Below, in pieces: positions 59,360 through 64,000 of a DNA stretch of 64,000 bases. The notes under the pieces were generated by a model. The model was not told the DNA's origin, searched no databases, and saw only the letters and a list, made by a program, of their open reading frames with translations. Both the position numbers and the translations under genes were made by a program. Positions within the stretch are counted from its first letter, which is position 1; every line of letters begins with the position of its first letter. Origin of the DNA: Cellulomonas sp. PhB150 (GTDB lineage: Bacteria; Actinomycetota; Actinomycetes; Actinomycetales; Cellulomonadaceae). The DNA is taken from contig NZ_RKHX01000001.1 in NCBI RefSeq assembly GCF_003755175.1, forward strand, positions 682,001 to 746,000, given 5' to 3'.

Positions 59360-60904
59360 TCACCAGCCGTCGACGCTCCAGTGCCACGGCTCGCCCGGCA
59401 GGTTCTTCAGCCCGTAGGCGTGCGCGTTCTGCGCCAGCCAGGCCCAGCCCGTCGAGCCCGCCGAGACGACCCGGCCGTCGACCGTGAAGTCGATCGCGAG
59501 ACCACGCTCGTGCCGGGAGGTCCCGGGCGTCGCGGTCATCGGGCGGCATCCGGACGGCGTGCAGTTCCGTGCACGCAGCGCGCGCTGCTGCTCGTTGCTG
59601 CGCCAGCCCCAGCCACCCAGGTCGACTCCGTCCGCGTGCGCCGCGGCGAGCAGTGCGTCGATCGCGACGACCATGCACGGGTGGACCCGGATCCCCGTCT
59701 CGGTCAGCACCGTCGCGGCGAGGGGCACCGGGGTCGTCACGTCGGCGCAGTCGGTGACCGTGGTGGCCGCGTCGAAGAGGCCTGGCGGCACGTCGGCGCG
59801 CCACAGCTCCTGGCCCGTGGGAGCGCGCAGCACGACCCCGCCCGCGTCGAGCTCGAGCGCCGCGTGCTTGGTGCCGGCCGTCTCCGAGGACCAGTAGACG
59901 GCGCCGTCGGTGCCCCGCAGGACGAGGTTGCCGCTCTTGCGCAGGGTCAGCTGGAGCTTCTCGTCGGGCACCGCCGGGATCACGGCCCAGACGGCGTTGC
60001 CGTCGAGCTCGAGACGCAGGCCGTCGGCGTCCACGCGCAGCGAGAGCCGGCCGTCCGGGGAGTCCAGCCGCTTGCCGACCGCGAGCGACCTCGTCGCCGC
60101 CAGGCCCGTGGGCCCGAGCGCCGTGCCGGTGCTCCAGACCTTCGCGCCGTCGGCGTCGAACAGGACGAGGTCGCCGTCGTCCTGGAGCGTCAGCGTCGTG
60201 TCGTCGTGCCCGGCCGTCGCCGTGCTCCACAGGATCGCGCCGGGCTCGGAGCGCACGACGAGGTTCCCGTCCTCGAGCAGGACGAGCGAGGCCCCGGGGA
60301 CGTCCGTGCCCGACGACCACCGCACGCGGGCGTCGGGCCCCAGGAGCTGCAGGTCGCCCTCCACGCTCATCACCAACGTGTGCCGGCCGTCCTGCGACGC
60401 GAGAGCCGCTCCGGGCTCGAGCTTCGAGCCGGCGTTGAGCAGCGTGGGCGGCGTGGCCGTGCCGGCCGACCACACCACGGTGTCCTCGTCGTCCAGGACG
60501 ACGAGATCGCCGTCGTCCTCGACCACGAGTCGCGCGCCGTCGGCGCCCGTGGTGCCGGTGTGCCAGCCGACCTTGCCGGTCTCGTCCACGAGCGCGACGT
60601 CGCCGTCGTCTCGCACCTCCAGCCGCGAACCGGGGACGCCGGGTCCGCTGGTCCAGCGCAGGTCGCCGCCGGCGGCGTACAGCGAGAGCACGCCCTCCTT
60701 CTCCACGACGGCGACCTGGCTGCCGTCGGCCGAGACGAGGGACTGCGTCGCCTGCAGGGACTCGCCCGGGTCGAGGGTGTCGTCGTCGGCTGCGGCGTGC
60801 GCGGGGGCGGCTGTCAGGGACGCCCAGACGAGGGCGGCGACGACCGGGAGCGCGGAACGTCGGAGCGCACGCGAGGCGTGCGTCGCTCGTCCCGACTCGA
60901 CCAC
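59360..60904 (-). CDS. secreted bulb-lectin/VanY-type D,D-carboxypeptidase fusion
   Basis: A 514-residue exported protein: signal peptide (RRSALPVVAALVWASLTAAPAHA), then several bulb-type (mannose-binding-like) lectin repeats (about 45-380) with units such as EDDGDLVVLDDEDTVVWSAGT, LEDGNLVVRSEPGAILWS and KSGNLVLRGTDGAVYWSS. The C-terminal M15/VanY-type peptidase domain (about 400-514) has SRHERGLAIDF (SxHxxGxAxD zinc site, near 466) and EPWHW (near 506). It should cut peptidoglycan stem peptides, with the lectins targeting it to wall or external glycans. GTG 60904 has a GGGGGAGG ribosome site. Confidence 0.88.
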   Translation of the reverse strand: MVESGRATHASRALRRSALPVVAALVWASLTAAPAHAAADDDTLDPGESLQATQSLVSADGSQVAVVEKEGVLSLYAAGGDLRWTSGPGVPGSRLEVRDDGDVALVDETGKVGWHTGTTGADGARLVVEDDGDLVVLDDEDTVVWSAGTATPPTLLNAGSKLEPGAALASQDGRHTLVMSVEGDLQLLGPDARVRWSSGTDVPGASLVLLEDGNLVVRSEPGAILWSTATAGHDDTTLTLQDDGDLVLFDADGAKVWSTGTALGPTGLAATRSLAVGKRLDSPDGRLSLRVDADGLRLELDGNAVWAVIPAVPDEKLQLTLRKSGNLVLRGTDGAVYWSSETAGTKHAALELDAGGVVLRAPTGQELWRADVPPGLFDAATTVTDCADVTTPVPLAATVLTETGIRVHPCMVVAIDALLAAAHADGVDLGGWGWRSNEQQRALRARNCTPSGCRPMTATPGTSRHERGLAIDFTVDGRVVSAGSTGWAWLAQNAHAYGLKNLPGEPWHWSVDGW

Positions 60905-60986
60905 GCCCTACCTCCCCCTTGCTCGGCCCACCCGACGTCGCTGTCCGGAATGTGCGCTTCCCCACCGTAGACCCAGATCCGGCAGA

Positions 60987-62624
60987 TCACACGGGTGAAG
61001 GAGCACCGGGCTGGGTGCCGGTGATCGTCGGCGGGACGACGATCGTCGGCCAGGCCTGCGGCCACAGCACGCGGGCGGTCGCGTCGGGGGTCACCTGCAC
61101 GACCTGGTAGTCCACGACGCGGCGCGTGCTGGGGTCCCAGTGCAGGACCGTCATCTCAGCCGTGCCCTTGAGGGGGCCGACGGTCGGCTCGTTGAGGGTC
61201 GCACCCGCCGAGCTCGAGCTGCCGTACCGGATGCCCTCGCCGATCTGCTCGGGGCCGGTGCGGCGGTGCAGGTGCCCGGAGACCTGCGCGGGGGCGCACC
61301 CGCCGTCGAGGGTCGCGTCCCCGACCCAGGGGGTGTGGATCAGGAGCAGGTCGACGCCGTCCTCGTCGTCGCACGCCGTCGCGGCGAGGTCGGCACCCTC
61401 CTCCTCCGCGGTCCGCACGCCGGCCGAGGTGCCCTGGCCGAGGCGGGTCTCGTTGGGGTCGCGGTCGCCGAGGATGCGGATGCCGTCGACCTCGACGACC
61501 TCGCCGCCCAGGACCTGCGCGCCGGCGCGGTCGTACATCGCCGACGTCTCTGCGGAGTCGTGGTTGCCCGGCGAGGTCACGAGGTCGACGCCGTCGGGGA
61601 TCGCGCGGGCGAACGTCGAGACGCAGTACTGCTCGACGCTCGTGCCGTTGATCGTCGTGTCGCCGGCGTCGAGGACGAGGCTCGCTCCCGACCGTTCGAC
61701 GAGCGTAGTGATCAGTGGCGCCATGCCGACGTTGCAGTGCAGGTCGGACACGACGACGAGCGTCACCAGGTCCGGGGCGGGTGCGCGGACGTAGCTGTGG
61801 TCGCCCTGGCCGCCGCCCAGGAGCGACTGCTGGGTCGCGATCGCGTCCGACGTGATGTCCCACTGGGTCGACAGCGCGCGGTCGGCGCGGGCGTAGAACG
61901 CCTCGTTCGACCGGTAGGCGTCCATCACGTTGCTGCCGTAGGTGTCGATGACGCCGCCGAGCCGGCCCGTGACCCGGGCCCCCTCCAGCGGGGTCCCCGC
62001 GAAGACGGCCTCGGCCGGGGCGTCCTCGGCGTCTCGTCGTGCGGTCTCGATGCCCGACGAGGCGGCGAGCACGACGACCGCCGCGATCGCACTCCCGACC
62101 AGCAGGTGGCGCTCGTGGGGCCGGACGCGCTCCGCCAGCTCGTCCCGACGCGCGGCGCCGACGAGCGCGGCGATCGTGAACCAGCCCGCGATGAGCACGA
62201 GGAGCGCCACCAGGGTGCGCAGCACCGCGTCGACCACGAGCGCCCGCGCGACGTCCCGGACCGTCGCCTCGGGTGCCGAGAAGAACTGCGCGTAGTCGTT
62301 GAGGTCACCCGTGAGCGCCTTGAGGGTCGTCGCCTGGTCGAGCTGGTCGAACGAGGCGGGGATCTCCTGGACGGTGATGCGGGCACCGAGCGCGAGCGGC
62401 AGCGGGGAGTCGATCCGCAGCGTGCCGAGCGGGCCCAGGTCGACCGTGAGGGTCTCGTCGGTCGTGACGTCGTAGCGGGCCTCGTGCGGGCCGAAGCTGC
62501 CCTCGACGGACGCCGTCGTCACGCCGAAGACGAGGCTCGCGACCACCGCCACGGCCCCCAGCAGGATCCGAGGCCACCAGCGCCGACGCGTGCGCGTCGT
62601 CCCGGGGCTGGTCAGGCTGCTCAT
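60987..62624 (-). CDS. membrane-tethered metallophosphoesterase
   Basis: A 545-residue protein with an N-terminal span (about 18-40), an extracytoplasmic region (about 45-130), two more spans (about 132-158 and 172-190), then an extracytoplasmic calcineurin-like phosphoesterase domain (about 280-500). Metal motifs are complete: SDLHCN (near 297), AGDTTING, GNHD (near 354), HTPW and GHLHR (near 453). The substrate is unknown; the family includes phosphodiesterases and phospholipid hydrolases. ATG 62624 follows a TAAGGT box by 8 bases with a weak AGGAG. Monocistronic. Confidence 0.88.
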   Translation of the reverse strand: MSSLTSPGTTRTRRRWWPRILLGAVAVVASLVFGVTTASVEGSFGPHEARYDVTTDETLTVDLGPLGTLRIDSPLPLALGARITVQEIPASFDQLDQATTLKALTGDLNDYAQFFSAPEATVRDVARALVVDAVLRTLVALLVLIAGWFTIAALVGAARRDELAERVRPHERHLLVGSAIAAVVVLAASSGIETARRDAEDAPAEAVFAGTPLEGARVTGRLGGVIDTYGSNVMDAYRSNEAFYARADRALSTQWDITSDAIATQQSLLGGGQGDHSYVRAPAPDLVTLVVVSDLHCNVGMAPLITTLVERSGASLVLDAGDTTINGTSVEQYCVSTFARAIPDGVDLVTSPGNHDSAETSAMYDRAGAQVLGGEVVEVDGIRILGDRDPNETRLGQGTSAGVRTAEEEGADLAATACDDEDGVDLLLIHTPWVGDATLDGGCAPAQVSGHLHRRTGPEQIGEGIRYGSSSSAGATLNEPTVGPLKGTAEMTVLHWDPSTRRVVDYQVVQVTPDATARVLWPQAWPTIVVPPTITGTQPGAPSPV

Positions 62625-62632
62625 ACGCTCCT

Positions 62633-62638
62633 ACCTTA
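62633..62638 (-). promoter_or_regulatory. -10 box upstream of the metallophosphoesterase gene
   Basis: TAAGGT on the minus strand ends 8 bases before ATG 62624; the spacer contains AGGAG, so this may be a very short-leader rather than leaderless mRNA. Confidence 0.45.
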
Positions 62639-62860
62639 GGTCCGCGCGCTGCCCCGTCCCGAACGCGGGCCTGGCACGCGGGACGGACGAGCACTCCGGT
62701 CGGGGTGCTTGCCGGCGGCGCGCTCCAGGCGCGTTGCGGGCGCGAGCGAGGCCGGTGCGGCCGGCGGCACCCTGCGACGCGAACGGTGAGCCGCCTCAGG
62801 TGCACTCGGTCGTGCGAGTGCCGCCCGAGCCGTTGCCGGCCCGGGCGACAAGCCGCACGC
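62639..62860. other. non-coding gap with GC-rich hairpins
   Basis: The largest gap in the window. It contains several inverted repeats, including arms 62690-62697 and 62702-62709 (8 bp, one G-U, 4-base loop), suitable as a terminator for the LLM oxidoreductase gene read leftwards. No tRNA cloverleaf, riboswitch or small gene with supporting evidence was found. Confidence 0.5.
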
Positions 62861-63637
62861 TCAGCCCTGCGCGTCGCGCCAGGCGACCCACTTCTTGACG
62901 AGCTCCAGGTCGTAGTCCGGCCCGGAGGTGCCGATCGTGAACAGGGTCGCCCCGGCCGCCACGAGCGCGTCGGCGACCTCCTCGGGTGCGCTGCCGACCC
63001 CGACGGAGCGCTCGACGAGCGTGGCCGTCTCGCGGCCGACCGCCGCCCCGTGCTCGTCGAGGATCGCGCTCTTGCGGGCGAGGGTCTCGACGTCGCCGAA
63101 GGAGTGCCATTGGTCGGCGTGCTCGGCCACGACGCGCAGCGTCTTGCGCTCGCCACCGCCGCCGATGAGGATCGGGATCTCTCGCGTCGGCAGCGGGTTC
63201 GACGCGGCCCAGCGCGCCTTGATGCGGGGCAGCGCGTCGGCGAGGTCCGCGATGCGCGAGCCGGCGGTGCCGAACTCGTAGCCGAACTGGTCGTAGTCCT
63301 TCTCGAACCAGCCGGCGCCGATGCCGAGGATCAGCCGGCCACCGCTGATGTGGTCGACCGTGCGGGCCATGTCCGCCAGGAGCTCGGGGTTCCGGTAGGA
63401 GTTGCAGGTGACGAGGGCGCCGATCTCGACGCGCTCCGTCTGCTCGGCCCAGGCGCCGAGCATGGTCCAGCACTCGTAGTGCTTGCCGTCGGGATCGCCG
63501 CTGAGCGGGAAGAAGTGGTCCCAGTTGAAGATGACGTCGACGCCGGCGTCCTCGGCGCGGCGGACCGCGTCACGGATCTGGCCGTAGTCGGCGTGCTGGG
63601 GCTGGATCTGGACACCGATGCGCACAGGAAAGGTCAC
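62861..63637 (-). CDS. LLM-class F420-dependent oxidoreductase
   Basis: A 258-residue TIM-barrel flavin/deazaflavin oxidoreductase of the luciferase-like family. Landmarks are RIGVQIQPQHADYGQIRDAVRRAEDAGVDVIFNWDHFF, EIGALVTCNSYRNPELLADMARTVDHISGGRLILGIGAGWFEKDY and IPILIGGGGERKTLRVVAEHADQWH. The GGGGERKTLR phosphate-binding loop and actinobacterial background favour F420 over FMN. The substrate is unknown. GTG 63637 lies 6 bases after TAGGCT. Confidence 0.9.
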   Translation of the reverse strand: MTFPVRIGVQIQPQHADYGQIRDAVRRAEDAGVDVIFNWDHFFPLSGDPDGKHYECWTMLGAWAEQTERVEIGALVTCNSYRNPELLADMARTVDHISGGRLILGIGAGWFEKDYDQFGYEFGTAGSRIADLADALPRIKARWAASNPLPTREIPILIGGGGERKTLRVVAEHADQWHSFGDVETLARKSAILDEHGAAVGRETATLVERSVGVGSAPEEVADALVAAGATLFTIGTSGPDYDLELVKKWVAWRDAQG

Positions 63638-63643
63638 CCGACG

Positions 63644-63649
63644 AGCCTA
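63644..63649 (-). promoter_or_regulatory. -10 box for a predicted leaderless transcript (LLM gene)
   Basis: TAGGCT on the minus strand ends 6 bases before GTG 63637. Confidence 0.55.
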
Positions 63650-63724
63650 AGCGGCTCGCGCGGAACCCGCTGGCCCTGACCGTCGCACGGACGAGGCCGA
63701 GGCGCTCCGTGCGAGCATCGAGCC

Positions 63725-64000
63725 GTGGAACTGCTCCTGCGTCCCTGGCGCCCCGACGACGCCGCCGACCTGGCCGCTGCGGCATCGACCACCCCCGACC
63801 TCGCCGTCCAGGTCGGCGGCGCCGACCTCTTGGAGCCCGAGGCGAGCCGGCGCCACCTCGTCGCCGTCGACGCCCTACGACCCACGAACCTGGCGTTCGC
63901 GATCACCGTGGACGGCCACGCGGTCGGCAACGTGGGCCTGAGCGGCATCGAGCACACCCACGACACGGCATGGGTCTCGTACTGGCTCGCGACCAGCGCG
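63725..64000 (+). CDS. GNAT-family N-acetyltransferase, truncated by the window edge
   Basis: The frame from GTG 63725 is open to the end of the window: 92 residues beginning MELLLRPWRPDDAADLAAAA, the standard RimJ/RimL-type GNAT start, and continuing LAFAITVDGHAVGNVGLSGI...TAWVSYWLA, the beta-strands before the acetyl-CoA loop. The acetyl-CoA-binding Q/RxxGxG/A loop would lie to the right of the window. Divergent from the LLM gene. Confidence 0.85.
   Translation, partial: MELLLRPWRPDDAADLAAAASTTPDLAVQVGGADLLEPEASRRHLVAVDALRPTNLAFAITVDGHAVGNVGLSGIEHTHDTAWVSYWLATSA

Noticed and set aside
62639..62860. A structured non-coding RNA or tRNA in the largest gap
   Set aside because: Only simple GC-rich hairpins are visible; no conserved RNA family could be matched by eye.

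Overview
The window is very GC-rich, coding-dense DNA from an actinomycete. Gene content and gene order fit a member of the Micrococcales, most likely Cellulomonas or a close relative; that name is an inference. Supporting signs are SigE-type sigma factors, a DUF3097 protein, a predicted mycothiol-dependent enzyme, a predicted F420-dependent oxidoreductase, HrcA with a CIRCE operator, frequent GTG starts, many 4-base stop/start overlaps (ATGA or GTGA), and repeated TANNNT boxes 6-8 bases before start codons, which suggests leaderless mRNAs. No insertion sequence, prophage, CRISPR array, rRNA or tRNA was recognised. No gap without a gene exceeds about 240 bases.

Layout. 1-3.9 kb: two successive pairs, each a SigE-family sigma factor followed by a single-pass membrane protein. 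3.9-10.9 kb: glyS, a DedA-like protein, a VOC protein, two small membrane proteins, uppS, recO, and leuA with an unannotated leucine-rich leader peptide and attenuator. 10.9-27.8 kb: one nine-gene operon read leftwards, in transcription order PP2C phosphatase, FHA protein, transmembrane Ser/Thr kinase, 2033-residue Ig-like/fibronectin-III protein, MoxR ATPase, DUF58 protein, transglutaminase-fold membrane protein, RDD-FHA protein and a membrane-anchored beta-propeller. 27.9-36.4 kb: a membrane hydrolase, then the hrcA-dnaJ-rsmE-phoH-ybeY-CBS protein-era housekeeping run. 36.4-39.5 kb: DUF3097 protein and three membrane proteins. 39.5-42.7 kb: hemW and lepA. 42.8-47.4 kb: a DinB-fold enzyme, an ATP-grasp/alpha-E/transglutaminase trio and a PemK-like protein. 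47.6-57.3 kb: rpsT, two degenerate EAL (YuxH-like) proteins, holA, comEC, comEA, degV and leuS. 57.3-64 kb: MFS transporter, DtxR-type regulator, lectin-VanY peptidase, membrane-tethered metallophosphoesterase, LLM oxidoreductase and a GNAT gene cut by the window edge.

The strongest candidate for an under-described system is the 17-kb operon. Its core (kinase, fn3 protein, AAA ATPase, DUF58, transglutaminase, phosphatase) resembles the PFNA cluster named in Bifidobacterium, so it is not wholly new. Here it also carries two FHA adaptors, an extra beta-propeller protein and a kinase with an FN3-like ectodomain, and its transglutaminase domain has lost both the catalytic Cys and His. I read it as a phosphorylation-controlled surface assembly built around the giant Ig/FN3 protein, with the transglutaminase fold acting as a scaffold or binding module.
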